DNA from: an uncultured Pontibacter sp.
GTDB lineage: Bacteria; Bacteroidota; Bacteroidia; Cytophagales; Hymenobacteraceae
Length of the DNA stretch: 64,000 nucleotides
Direction: 5' to 3'
NCBI RefSeq assembly: GCF_947495565.1
Contig: NZ_CANLZM010000007.1
Span: 167,943 to 231,942 of the forward strand
In this document: positions 52,295-60,487 of the stretch, piece after piece
Position numbering within the stretch: position 1 is the first letter of the stretch
How the letters are laid out: each line of letters opens with the position of its first letter
Translations under genes and position numbers: made by a program
Notes under the pieces: generated by a model
What the model was told of the DNA's origin: nothing
The model's input: only the letters and a program-made list of their open reading frames with translations
Databases searched by the model: none

Positions 52295-53323
52295 ATGTAC
52301 GATTTCCCTTACCACGAGAAACCACTCGAGAACCTGTCTTTTTTAATAACCGGAGGTGCCGGCTTTATCGGCTCTAACCTGGTGGAGTACCTGCTCAAGT
52401 ATAACGTGGGCAAGGTGCGCGTGCTGGACAACTTCTCGAACGGTTTCCGCAAAAACATAGAACAGTTCCTGGATAACCCAGCATTTGAGCTGATGGAAGG
52501 CGACATCCGTGACCCGCAGACTTGTATGGATGCCTGTGCCGGAATGGACGTGGTGCTGCACCAGGCGGCGCTGGGTTCTGTACCGAGAAGTATAAATGAC
52601 CCGATCACGAGCAACAACGTCAACGTGGGCGGCTTTGTGAACATGCTGGTGGCAGCCAAGGAGAACAATATCAAGCGCTTCGTGTACGCGGCCTCTTCCT
52701 CCACCTACGGCGACAGCAAGGAATTGCCGAAGGTGGAAGACCGCATCGGCAAGCCGCTCTCGCCGTACGCCGTGACCAAGTATGCCAACGAGCTGTATGC
52801 GGATGTATTCGGTAAAACCTATGGCATGGAGATTATCGGGCTGCGCTACTTCAATATTTTCGGGCCGAAGCAAGATCCGAATGGTGCCTATGCGGCTGTG
52901 ATTCCTTTGTTTATTGATGCTTTGATCCATAACCAATCGCCGAAGATTAACGGCGACGGCGGCCAAACCCGCGACTTCACCTTTGTGGAGAACTGCGTGC
53001 AGGCAAACATCAGAGCTGCGCTGGTGGAGAATCCGGAGGCTGTGAACCAGGTATACAACATTGCTGTGGGCGACAGAACCTCACTGCTGGAGATGTTCAA
53101 CATCCTGAAGGAAACAGCTGGCTCCGAGGTGGAGCCTATCCATGGGCCAGACCGGCCCGGCGACATCCGCGATAGCCTGGCCGATACCTCCAAAGCGCAA
53201 GGCCTGCTGGGCTACGACCCGAAAGTACGCATCGGCGAAGGCCTGAAGCTTACCTTTGAGTGGTTTAAGTACAACCAGGAATTTATTTACAGAGACACTG
53301 ACAAAGCAGCTGCTGTAAAGTAA
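52295..53323 (+). CDS. UDP-N-acetylglucosamine 4-epimerase family SDR (TviC/WbpP-like)
   Basis: 342 residues. NAD motif [26 protein letters not shown] (the TviC/WbpP substrate loop), Tyr158 and Lys162 in [34 protein letters not shown]. WbpP-type enzymes interconvert UDP-GlcNAc/GalNAc and the corresponding uronic acids. Operon position beside the TviB-like dehydrogenase supports UDP-GalNAcA supply for a surface polymer. ATG 52295; an AAGTATA site sits directly upstream. Confidence 0.86.
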   Translation: MYDFPYHEKPLENLSFLITGGAGFIGSNLVEYLLKYNVGKVRVLDNFSNGFRKNIEQFLDNPAFELMEGDIRDPQTCMDACAGMDVVLHQAALGSVPRSINDPITSNNVNVGGFVNMLVAAKENNIKRFVYAASSSTYGDSKELPKVEDRIGKPLSPYAVTKYANELYADVFGKTYGMEIIGLRYFNIFGPKQDPNGAYAAVIPLFIDALIHNQSPKINGDGGQTRDFTFVENCVQANIRAALVENPEAVNQVYNIAVGDRTSLLEMFNILKETAGSEVEPIHGPDRPGDIRDSLADTSKAQGLLGYDPKVRIGEGLKLTFEWFKYNQEFIYRDTDKAAAVK

Positions 53324-53340
53324 TTCATAGTATACCTCAC

Positions 53341-54210
53341 ATGAAAGGAATCATACTTGCCGGCGGCTCCGGCACCCGGCTGCACCCGCTCACGCTGGCC
53401 GTGAGTAAGCAGCTGATGCCGGTCTACGACAAGCCGATGATCTACTACCCGCTCTCCACGCTCATGCTGGCAGGGATCAGGGAGATCCTAATCATCTCCA
53501 CGCCGCATGATTTGCCGATGTTCGAGCGCCTTCTGGGCGACGGCAGCCAGATCGGCTGCAAGTTCAGCTACAAGGTGCAGGAGGAGCCCAACGGGCTGGC
53601 GCAGGCCTTCGTGATCGGGGAGGAGTTCATCGGCACGGACAAAGTAGCGCTGGTGCTGGGGGATAACATCTTCTACGGCTCGGGCATGAGCAAGCTGCTG
53701 CAGGCTAACAACGACCCGGACGGTGGCGTGATCTACGCCTACCACGTGCATGACCCCAAGCGCTATGGCGTGGTGGAGTTTGATGAAAAGATGAAGGCTG
53801 TGTCCATTGATGAGAAACCTGTAGAGCCAAAGAGCAGCTACGCTGTGCCCGGTTTATACTTCTATGATAACGAGGTAGTGCAGATTGCAAAGAACCTGAA
53901 GCCCAGCCCTAGGGGCGAGTACGAGATTACGGACGTGAACAAGGAGTACCTGAGGCGGGGCAAGCTGCAGGTGGGCGTGCTCAACCGCGGTACCGCCTGG
54001 CTCGACACGGGCACCATCCAGTCGCTGATGCAGGCGGCCACCTTCGTGCAGGTGATCGAGGAGCGGCAGGGCCTCAAGATCGGGTGCATCGAGGAGGTGG
54101 CCTGGCGCATGGGCTTCATCAGCGAGCAGCAGCTACGCAGGGTGGCAGAGCCGCTGCGCAAGAGCGGCTACGGCGAGTACCTGCTCCGGATGCTGAAAGA
54201 GAAAATATAG
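53341..54210 (+). CDS. rfbA: Glucose-1-phosphate thymidylyltransferase
   Basis: 289 residues, normal RmlA length. Makes dTDP-glucose from dTTP and glucose-1-phosphate, feeding Rfb[39 protein letters not shown] and GTAWLDTGT are signatures. The 5' third and 3' third are notably GC-rich with C/G at third positions, while about 53760-53880 is not, so the gene looks compositionally mosaic. The usual partners rfbC/rfbD are absent after it; a terminator ends the operon. Confidence 0.92.
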   Translation: MKGIILAGGSGTRLHPLTLAVSKQLMPVYDKPMIYYPLSTLMLAGIREILIISTPHDLPMFERLLGDGSQIGCKFSYKVQEEPNGLAQAFVIGEEFIGTDKVALVLGDNIFYGSGMSKLLQANNDPDGGVIYAYHVHDPKRYGVVEFDEKMKAVSIDEKPVEPKSSYAVPGLYFYDNEVVQIAKNLKPSPRGEYEITDVNKEYLRRGKLQVGVLNRGTAWLDTGTIQSLMQAATFVQVIEERQGLKIGCIEEVAWRMGFISEQQLRRVAEPLRKSGYGEYLLRMLKEKI

Positions 54211-54214
54211 CATG

Positions 54215-54244
54215 AAAGGCTACCTGAGAGGGTGGCCTTTTTTA
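54215..54244 (+). terminator. Terminator of the nucleotide-sugar operon
   Basis: Stem AAAGGCTACC/GGTGGCCTTT (one T-G pair), short loop and T-run, five bases after the rfbA stop. Confidence 0.8.
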
Positions 54245-54329
54245 TTAGTGGAAACAGTACAGGAGCTATAAAAAGAACAGTACAGAAACTATATTGCCAA
54301 ATATATGATATGGTAAAAAACTCAAGAAA

Positions 54330-54995
54330 ATGAAGAAGTGCCATCTTATGATTGTTGCAGCAGTACTAGTGTGCTTTTTATTAAGTTGCGGCAACAGCAA
54401 TTTAGCACCAGCAGAGGCTAGTGTAGCCCAAACTGAACAAAATCATGCTGTATTCGAGGGGAGTGGTGAAGAAATAGATTTGTTAGAAAAAAAGAAATCA
54501 ACAGAGGCTTCGGAAACTGCTGACTTCAGGGCTACTTGCGAAGAAAAACATGAAATAGATGATGAGTTTGAGGACCCTATAATCATCAAGACCTGTTGGT
54601 ACAGGAATTTTAAATCTGTATCTATTGGATCACCTGATTATGTAGGGCGTTATAGTTGGAATCATCAGCTGTCAAAATCAGAGCAAGGTAAAGAGATTGA
54701 AATCAATAATTCTTCGCTGTTCAATGAAAAGCAAAATGAGTTGTTAACACAGGTTAACCAAAGGGTAAAAGCTAATTATCAGGAAGTGTTAGCTAGCGAT
54801 TCAGAGAATGATAGTCGATGCTTTGAGGGAGTAGAAGCTGTGCGGCATTTTGAAATGAATGCGTTTGGAATAAGCTTTGACGAAGATACAATCAGGTTTT
54901 ATGCTGATTTTGAACTTTCGAATGCCTGTTTTGCAGTTGGAGGAACAACAGTTTCTTTTAAATTGAAGGACATTGAGCAGTATTTGTCAACGTAA
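54330..54995 (+). CDS. Putative lipoprotein, AT-rich
   Basis: 221 residues. Signal peptide MKKCHLMIVAAVLVCFLLSC with lipobox LLSC, then an acidic, low-complexity linker (to about 70) and a compact-looking domain with five cysteines. I recognise no family. It is clearly more AT-rich than its neighbours, carries no AAGTATA site, and stands between a terminator and the convergent chrA gene: all fit a later acquisition, but do not prove it. Confidence 0.7.
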   Translation: MKKCHLMIVAAVLVCFLLSCGNSNLAPAEASVAQTEQNHAVFEGSGEEIDLLEKKKSTEASETADFRATCEEKHEIDDEFEDPIIIKTCWYRNFKSVSIGSPDYVGRYSWNHQLSKSEQGKEIEINNSSLFNEKQNELLTQVNQRVKANYQEVLASDSENDSRCFEGVEAVRHFEMNAFGISFDEDTIRFYADFELSNACFAVGGTTVSFKLKDIEQYLST

Positions 54996-55016
54996 TATTT
55001 TGAAGTCTTGCCATAA

Positions 55017-56186
55017 TCACACCAAAAACCCCAGCAGCAGCCCGGTAAGTATAAGCACTGGCGCAGGAATCTTGGTAAACATGAGCAGGCAAAACGTAGC
55101 TACCACAATACTGAAGTTAAGAACTGTGTTTTCGATGGGATGGTAGAGCAGAATAGCGGCAGCCACCACCATGCCCGAGCTCACGGCGCTAATGCCCTCC
55201 AGCGAGGCGCGCACCACTCTATACTTCTTCAGTTCATCCCAAAACCGGATTACGAAGAAGATCAGGAACGTGCCTGGCAAGAATATGCCTACTGTAGCCA
55301 CAAAAGAGCCCAGTAATTGCCCGCCAATGCCATACTCCCGCATGGCCAGGTTGCCGATAAAGGAAGTAAAAGAGAAGGTTGGCCCCGGCAGCGCCTGCAC
55401 AATCGCGTAGCCCGACAGAAACTCCTCGCCTGTTAGGTAATGCTTAAAATCTACGAACTCGGAGTAAAGCAGCGGGATGAGTACCTGTCCGCCACCAAAT
55501 ACCAGGCTGCCGTTTCGGTAAAAGTTCTCGAACAAGCGCACCGGCAGCGAGGAGGTATAGGCTCCCAGCACAGCGGCTACAACCAGCACCGCTACATAAA
55601 GTATAAAGTTGGCCCACTGTATCTTCAGCTGCTTATCCTTCTCCATGGGGTGCTGCTTAAAGCGCAACGCGGTTACAGCGCCTCCTGCAATCAGCAAGGC
55701 CGGGAACACCCACGGCGAAGAAAAGAAATACGCAAGTATGGCCGAAATCACCATCAGCACCACCGCTGTTTTAGTATGGATCACTTTAGAGCTGATCATG
55801 TAGGCGGCATAGGCCACAAAGCCCACGGCCATAGGCTGAATAATGCGCAAAAACTCCAGCGAGATACCCTGCTCCTGCAAGTATGAAATGGCCAGCGCAG
55901 CCACCGCCATGATGGAAGCGGCAGGTAAAATCCAGATCAGCAGCGTGAGGTATGCGAGGTTAGGGCCACCTATTTTGTAGCCTATCGCGGTGATGGTTTG
56001 TGTGGAGGTTGGGCCTGGAAGTATGGAGCAGAGGGCGTTGAGCTCTATTAGCTCCTGCTCGGTAACATAGCGGCGCTTATCCACGAGTAACTTAAACATG
56101 AGGGCAATATGCGCCTGGGGCCCACCAAACGCAGTGAGGGCCAGCAGTAACACGTCTTTCAGGAAGATGTAGTAGCGCAAACTCAT
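55017..56186 (-). CDS. chrA: Chromate efflux transporter, CHR family
   Basis: 389 residues, ten or so membrane helices, a long-chain CHR protein with two CHR domains (about 1-185 and 205-389). Signature TAFGGPQAHIALM near residue 18, with GPTSTQTITAIGY in the first domain and GGGQVLIPLLYSEFV, QALPGPTFSFTSFIG in the second. Chromate and sulfate-like anion export is the known role. Downstream of the 2OG-oxygenase on the same strand but separated by a terminator. Confidence 0.88.
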   Translation of the reverse strand: MSLRYYIFLKDVLLLALTAFGGPQAHIALMFKLLVDKRRYVTEQELIELNALCSILPGPTSTQTITAIGYKIGGPNLAYLTLLIWILPAASIMAVAALAISYLQEQGISLEFLRIIQPMAVGFVAYAAYMISSKVIHTKTAVVLMVISAILAYFFSSPWVFPALLIAGGAVTALRFKQHPMEKDKQLKIQWANFILYVAVLVVAAVLGAYTSSLPVRLFENFYRNGSLVFGGGQVLIPLLYSEFVDFKHYLTGEEFLSGYAIVQALPGPTFSFTSFIGNLAMREYGIGGQLLGSFVATVGIFLPGTFLIFFVIRFWDELKKYRVVRASLEGISAVSSGMVVAAAILLYHPIENTVLNFSIVVATFCLLMFTKIPAPVLILTGLLLGFLV

Positions 56187-56200
56187 AATCGCATAAAAAT

Positions 56201-56239
56201 AAAAAAAGAGAGACAGCTTTTTAGCCGACTCTCTTTTTT
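56201..56239 (-). terminator. Terminator after 2OG-oxygenase gene
   Basis: On the minus strand AAAAAAGAGAG(T)CGGCT-loop-AGCTG(T)CTCTCTTTTTT, 18 bases past the stop. Confidence 0.75.
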
Positions 56240-56256
56240 ATCGCAAATTTTTATAC

Positions 56257-57240
56257 TTAGGCTTTTTTCAGGCCCAGCTCAATCAGTCGCTCGTTCAGGT
56301 ACTCGCCTGCGGTTGCGTCTGGGTAAGCTTTCGGGTTTTTCTCATCAATGCAGCTCTCCAGGCAGGTAAGATCCATTTCGGAGCGCGGGTGCATAAAGAA
56401 CGGGATAGAGTAGCGTGAAGTATGCATCAGCTCGCGCGGCGGGTTAACCACACGGTGGATGGTAGACTTCAGCTTGTTGTTGGTCAAGCGCGCCAGCATG
56501 TCGCCTACGTTCACGATTACCTGCTCGGGAAGGGCTGTAATCGGAATCCACTGGCCATCGCGGCGAAGCACCTGCAAGCCATCGGCACTGGCACCCATCA
56601 GCAGGGTAATCAGGTTAATGTCGCCGTGCTCAGCAGCTCTAACTGCATCAGCCGGTACGCTGTCCGGGTTCTCGATCGGGAAGTAATGGATAGGACGCAA
56701 AATGCTGTTGCCATACTTTACCTTCTCGTCAAAGTAAGTTTCTTCCAGGCCCAGATGAACGGCAATGGCGCGAAGCACTTGTTTGCCGGCTGCCTCCAGC
56801 TTGCGGTAAGCCTCCAGAGATACTTTCTTAAAATCAGGAACCTCTGCAGGGAAGATATTCTCCGGGTATTCAGCTTTAATCGGGTCGCTGTCCGGGATGT
56901 CGCTCAGTTCCTGGCCCACATGGAAAAACTCTTTCAGGTCGCCGGTGTTAAAGCCTTTGGCCTTCTCTTTTCCTTTGCCAATATAGCCTCGCTGGCCGGC
57001 AAGCTCCGGGTTTTCATACTTTTGCTTTACCTCGTCTGGCAAGGCAAAGAATTCTTTTGTGGCCGCATAAAGCTGCTCTGTCAGCTCATCGCTAAGGCCG
57101 TGGTTGCGCAGGGCAATAAAGCCGATGTTTTGGTAGGCTTCGCCCAGCTGCTTAACAAATTGAGCCTTTCTCTCAGCATCTCCAGAAGTGAAATCAGCCA
57201 GGTCGAGAGAAGGGATCTCGTCAAACAAAATCTCGCTCAT
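56257..57240 (-). CDS. Isopenicillin-N-synthase-like 2OG-Fe(II) oxygenase
   Basis: 327 residues. Jelly-roll oxygenase with the iron triad His-x-Asp in AAEHGDINLITLL and a distal His in KLKSTIHRVVNPP; the RYSIPFF arginine-serine pair binds 2-oxoglutarate. N-terminal DIOX_N domain includes IGFIALRNHGLSDEL. Such enzymes are widespread in bacteria and commonly of unknown substrate; no beta-lactam pathway is nearby. ATG at 57240. One of the few catabolic/secondary-type genes here. Confidence 0.87.
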   Translation of the reverse strand: MSEILFDEIPSLDLADFTSGDAERKAQFVKQLGEAYQNIGFIALRNHGLSDELTEQLYAATKEFFALPDEVKQKYENPELAGQRGYIGKGKEKAKGFNTGDLKEFFHVGQELSDIPDSDPIKAEYPENIFPAEVPDFKKVSLEAYRKLEAAGKQVLRAIAVHLGLEETYFDEKVKYGNSILRPIHYFPIENPDSVPADAVRAAEHGDINLITLLMGASADGLQVLRRDGQWIPITALPEQVIVNVGDMLARLTNNKLKSTIHRVVNPPRELMHTSRYSIPFFMHPRSEMDLTCLESCIDEKNPKAYPDATAGEYLNERLIELGLKKA

Positions 57241-57334
57241 ATATTAACTTTAGCGTATACTTTTTCGTGATGTTCACGTAGTTCGCAATATACGAAGAAT
57301 AATTACTAAATTAGCTACCCAGCTAACCTAACAA

Positions 57335-58183
57335 ATGATGATGAAAAAAACGTACCTACTGATGGCTTCGGCCCTGATGCTCTGTTTTTCGGCCTGCGAT
57401 ACCGCACGCCAGACGCAGGAGGCTGAAAACCAAACACCCGAAGCCTCCAGAGTTATAGGCGGCCCGACTCCTTCAGGCGCTGTTATGAGCAAGAATGGTC
57501 TGCGTGTTTACGCATTCGACAATTCACAGAAATACCCTGAATCACAGATGCGCCTTAACACGCCGCCTGCTGGAGGTGTGGTAGACCCAGGCCCGGTTCA
57601 GTTTAATTACACACTGTCTAACTTTGAGCTGACGCGCATGACGCCGCATTCCAATGCCGAGCACATGGCTAACTCTCAGGAGGGGCAGCACATCCATAAC
57701 ATTGTGGATAATGAGCCTTACACAGCCCATTACCAGACGGAGTTTACAAAGGAGATGGACGAAGGGGAGCACGTGGTGCTGTCGTTTATTTCCCGCTCTT
57801 ACCACGAGAGCCTGAAGCACAAAGGCGCTTTTGATTTGCGTAAGATTACCGTGGGCCGCCCAACCGAGACAATGGAGTTTGATGAGAGTGCGCCGCACAT
57901 GTTCTACAGCCGCCCGAAAGGCGATTATGTGGGTCCGGACCAAACTGGAAAAGTGATGCTGGACTTTTATCTTGTAAACACTGACCTTTCTACAACCGGA
58001 AACAAAGTGCGTGCCACCATCAACGGCACAGAGTTTATGCTTGACCGTTGGATGCCATACATCATGGAAGGCTTACCGATGGGCGAGAATACCATTAAGC
58101 TTGAACTGGTAGATAACAGCGGAAACGTGCTGCCAGGTCCGTTTAACAGCGTAGAGCGAACATTTACGCTAAGAGCGCAGTAA
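57335..58183 (+). CDS. Secreted lipoprotein of unknown function
   Basis: 282 residues. Signal peptide with lipobox FSAC (MMMKKTYLLMASALMLCFSAC), then a domain rich in His and acid residues (HSNAEHMANSQEGQHIHNIVDNEPYTAHYQTEF) and a beta-rich C-terminus with a likely Ig-like fold ending GPFNSVERTFTLRAQ. Similar proteins in databases are called phosphopeptide-binding, but no FHA domain is visible. Role unknown. Confidence 0.75.
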   Translation: MMMKKTYLLMASALMLCFSACDTARQTQEAENQTPEASRVIGGPTPSGAVMSKNGLRVYAFDNSQKYPESQMRLNTPPAGGVVDPGPVQFNYTLSNFELTRMTPHSNAEHMANSQEGQHIHNIVDNEPYTAHYQTEFTKEMDEGEHVVLSFISRSYHESLKHKGAFDLRKITVGRPTETMEFDESAPHMFYSRPKGDYVGPDQTGKVMLDFYLVNTDLSTTGNKVRATINGTEFMLDRWMPYIMEGLPMGENTIKLELVDNSGNVLPGPFNSVERTFTLRAQ

Positions 58184-58193
58184 GCTGTTGAAA

Positions 58194-58249
58194 TTTTAAA
58201 GTATAAACCCCGCTTCTGTAGCTACAGAAGCGGGGTTTATACTTTAAAA
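58194..58249. terminator. 56-bp perfect palindrome, likely terminator
   Basis: The left arm 58194-58221 and right arm 58222-58249 are perfect complements, read outward from a GTAG/CTAC centre. The arms include TTTTAAAGTATAAA, CCCCGCTTCTGTAG and their mirror, so each has an AAGTATA heptamer. It lies between two codirectional lipoprotein genes. Confidence 0.75.
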
Positions 58250-58330
58250 GCGGCCTCTTTTTTAGGATGTCAGATAGCTTCTGATAAGTTTTTGTAGTAC
58301 ATGAGTAGAAAGCCTGTAAATACAAAGCCT

Positions 58331-58735
58331 ATGAAATCAGCAAAGACAATTTTGCTCTTGTTAAGCATAGTTGCTGGGTGTACCGCAAAGCAGCCCCAGC
58401 AAACAGCTAGAGGTAATGAAGTGCTGATGGAGCAACGGAATGTGAGCCTTTACCGGAAAACACCGAAAGTATGGCCGGCAAAAGGAAAGGTGGTCGCTAC
58501 CTCGGATAAGCTTATTTTTATCCCTACGCCATACTTTGGAGCGCTCTATGTAAACGGGCAGGACAGTACTTTTGTGCAATTGAGTAGCGCTGTAAACCTG
58601 GAGGAGAAAAAGTGGATGCTCGTGTTCCCGTTTGGGCTTCAGCTAATAACTGAGGATGGCTCAAAGTATACTTTCGTTACAACACGCCGCAGAGAGCTGA
58701 GCAGGAAAATACAGGGATTAAAACAGGAGGAGTAA
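58331..58735 (+). CDS. Small lipoprotein of unknown function
   Basis: 134 residues from ATG 58331 (MKSAKTILLLLSIVAGC, lipobox VAGC); a start at 58301 is possible but would put ten residues ahead of the signal peptide. The rest is a compact beta-rich domain (VSLYRKTPKVWPAKGKVVATSD, LIFIPTPYFGALYVNGQDSTFVQL) ending in a basic tail. No family recognised. Confidence 0.65.
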   Translation: MKSAKTILLLLSIVAGCTAKQPQQTARGNEVLMEQRNVSLYRKTPKVWPAKGKVVATSDKLIFIPTPYFGALYVNGQDSTFVQLSSAVNLEEKKWMLVFPFGLQLITEDGSKYTFVTTRRRELSRKIQGLKQEE

Positions 58736-58761
58736 GTATAAAACAGTCTTCTGCTGCAAAT

Positions 58762-58808
58762 TAAAGCGCAACGGCCACCCCGTACTTTGGAGTGGCCGTT
58801 GCGCTTTA
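58762..58808. terminator. Bidirectional terminator
   Basis: 17-bp perfect stem TAAAGCGCAACGGCCAC/GTGGCCGTTGCGCTTTA with a 13-base loop, between convergent genes. Confidence 0.85.
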
Positions 58809-58824
58809 GTGTATAAATCTGCTG

Positions 58825-59841
58825 TTAGTCTTTCGATCTGGAAGGCGTGTTGCTGCCACCGCCACCGCCTCCGCTGCCACTCTGGCCCGGGTTAGCAATG
58901 TTGTTGCGCATATCCGTATCCGATTGGATGTTCTGCATGCGGTAGTAGTCCATAATGCCCAGGTTGCCGCTACGGAAGGCGGCTGCAATAGCCTGCGGGA
59001 TTTCAACTTCTGCCTGAATCACGTTGGCGCGGGCCTCCTGTGCCTTGGCTTTCATTTCCTGCTCCACGGCCACGGCCATGGCGCGGCGCTCTTCAGCTTT
59101 GGCTTCTGCTACTTTCAGGTCGGCGCCAGCCTGGTCTATCTGCAGTTTTGCGCCAATGTTCTCCCCAACATCAATGTCAGCAATATCAATAGAAAGAATC
59201 TCGTAGGCAGTACCTGCATCCAATCCTTTCTGCAGCACGAGTTTGGAGATAATATCCGGGTTCTCCAGTACACTTTTGTGCGAGGTAGAAGAACCGATGG
59301 ATGTTACGATGCCCTCACCCACACGGGCAAGTATGGTTTCCTCGCCGGCGCCACCCACCAGTTGGTTGATGTTGGCGCGAACCGTTACGCGGGCTTTAGC
59401 GATCAGTTGTATGCCGTCCTGCGCCACAGCGGCTACGTTTGGCGTGTTAATTACCTTGGGGTTAACGGAAGTTGTTACGGCCTCAAACACGTTACGGCCA
59501 GCCAGGTCAATGGCAGTGGCTTGCTTAAAGGAAAGCGGGATATTGGCTTTGTCGGCAGAAATAAGTGCCTTTATAACGGTTGGCACGTTGCCGCCTGCCA
59601 GGTAGTGCGTCTCCAGTTCGGTGGTTGTCAAATCGATGCCTGCCTTCGTGGAGTTGATCATGGAGTTGACGATGAGGCTTGGCGGCACCTTTCTGATGCG
59701 CATGAACACCAGCTCGAGCAGGCCCACTTTTACGCCAGAGAACAGCGCTGTAATCCAAAGGCTGATCGGCACAAAGTATAAAAAGATGATGAGCAGGATA
59801 ATGCCGCCTGCTATTAAAAAAATGGGGGTTAGGTTTTCCAT
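58825..59841 (-). CDS. floA: Flotillin-like protein FloA (UPF0365)
   Basis: 338 residues. Membrane hairpin at the N-terminus ([24 protein letters not shown]), SPFH/band-7 domain, then a long coiled-coil region rich in Ala-Glu-Lys ([39 protein letters not shown]) and a Gly/Ser-rich end ([17 protein letters not shown]). Flotillins scaffold lipid-raft-like membrane domains. Directly downstream of nfeD (gap of 10 bases), the normal bacterial arrangement. Confidence 0.93.
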   Translation of the reverse strand: MENLTPIFLIAGGIILLIIFLYFVPISLWITALFSGVKVGLLELVFMRIRKVPPSLIVNSMINSTKAGIDLTTTELETHYLAGGNVPTVIKALISADKANIPLSFKQATAIDLAGRNVFEAVTTSVNPKVINTPNVAAVAQDGIQLIAKARVTVRANINQLVGGAGEETILARVGEGIVTSIGSSTSHKSVLENPDIISKLVLQKGLDAGTAYEILSIDIADIDVGENIGAKLQIDQAGADLKVAEAKAEERRAMAVAVEQEMKAKAQEARANVIQAEVEIPQAIAAAFRSGNLGIMDYYRMQNIQSDTDMRNNIANPGQSGSGGGGGGSNTPSRSKD

Positions 59842-59851
59842 CTACGTTTAG

Positions 59852-60325
59852 TTAGGAAGTTGCTTCTACAATAATCTTATTTTGATTGAGCCCGATAATA
59901 CGTACAGGAGTATTAGGATCTAAAAACTCGCCATTTGTCTGTACCTCGTGGTGTCTTTCTGCAAAAAGAGCGGTGCCCTGCGGCCGTAGCGCAGAAACGG
60001 TTATACCTTCTTCGCCTACTGCCAAAGCATGAGGAAAGTCTTCGTTTACACGGCCCCGGTTCTGATCTTTCAGAGCAAAGCGAGTCCAGCTGTCAGAGCG
60101 AAAACTATAGAAGAAAGCCAGTCCGCCAATCAGCACGGTAGCCGCAAGTATAATATGCCCAGTCTCATTGCCTAGCGCCGCATACCCTATCCAAACACCG
60201 ATAGCGGTAAGTACAAAGCCCAGTATGCCTACTATGGTGGTGCCGGGTACAAAAATCAGCTCCACTATAATAAGCAGCAGGCCAATGCCGATAAGCAAAA
60301 CAACTGTTATCCAATCTAGTAGCAT
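59852..60325 (-). CDS. NfeD family membrane protein
   Basis: 157 residues from ATG 60325 (MLLDWITVVLLIGIGLLLI); a GTG/ATG at 60349 adds eight residues. Three membrane helices followed by a C-terminal OB-fold (NfeD C) domain ALAVGEEGITVSALRPQGTALF... PVRIIGLNQNKIIVE. NfeD pairs with flotillin/SPFH proteins, here floA in the same operon. Confidence 0.87.
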   Translation of the reverse strand: MLLDWITVVLLIGIGLLLIIVELIFVPGTTIVGILGFVLTAIGVWIGYAALGNETGHIILAATVLIGGLAFFYSFRSDSWTRFALKDQNRGRVNEDFPHALAVGEEGITVSALRPQGTALFAERHHEVQTNGEFLDPNTPVRIIGLNQNKIIVEATS

Positions 60326-60410
60326 AGGGCAATGCGTTATAATGTACAATATAGTAATTTCTTCATTGTTTTGTTAGAATAGTTGCCAAACCAGCATATA
60401 AACCAACCAA

Positions 60411-60449
60411 AAGCAAAAATCGCCACCTGCCGCAGTGGCAAGTGGCGAT
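60411..60449 (-). terminator. Terminator after proS
   Basis: Imperfect stem ATCGCCAC/GTGGCGAT with inner TGCC/GGCA pairs, then on the minus strand TTTTTGCTTTT. Downstream of the proS stop by 39 bases. Confidence 0.75.
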
Positions 60450-60487
60450 TAAAGTATAAAAAAGGCTAATCAGCGCAGAACCGTTGC

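Noticed and set aside
57335..58183. Phosphopeptide-binding (FHA) label for the lipoprotein
   Set aside because: No FHA-type motif is visible; kept as function unknown.
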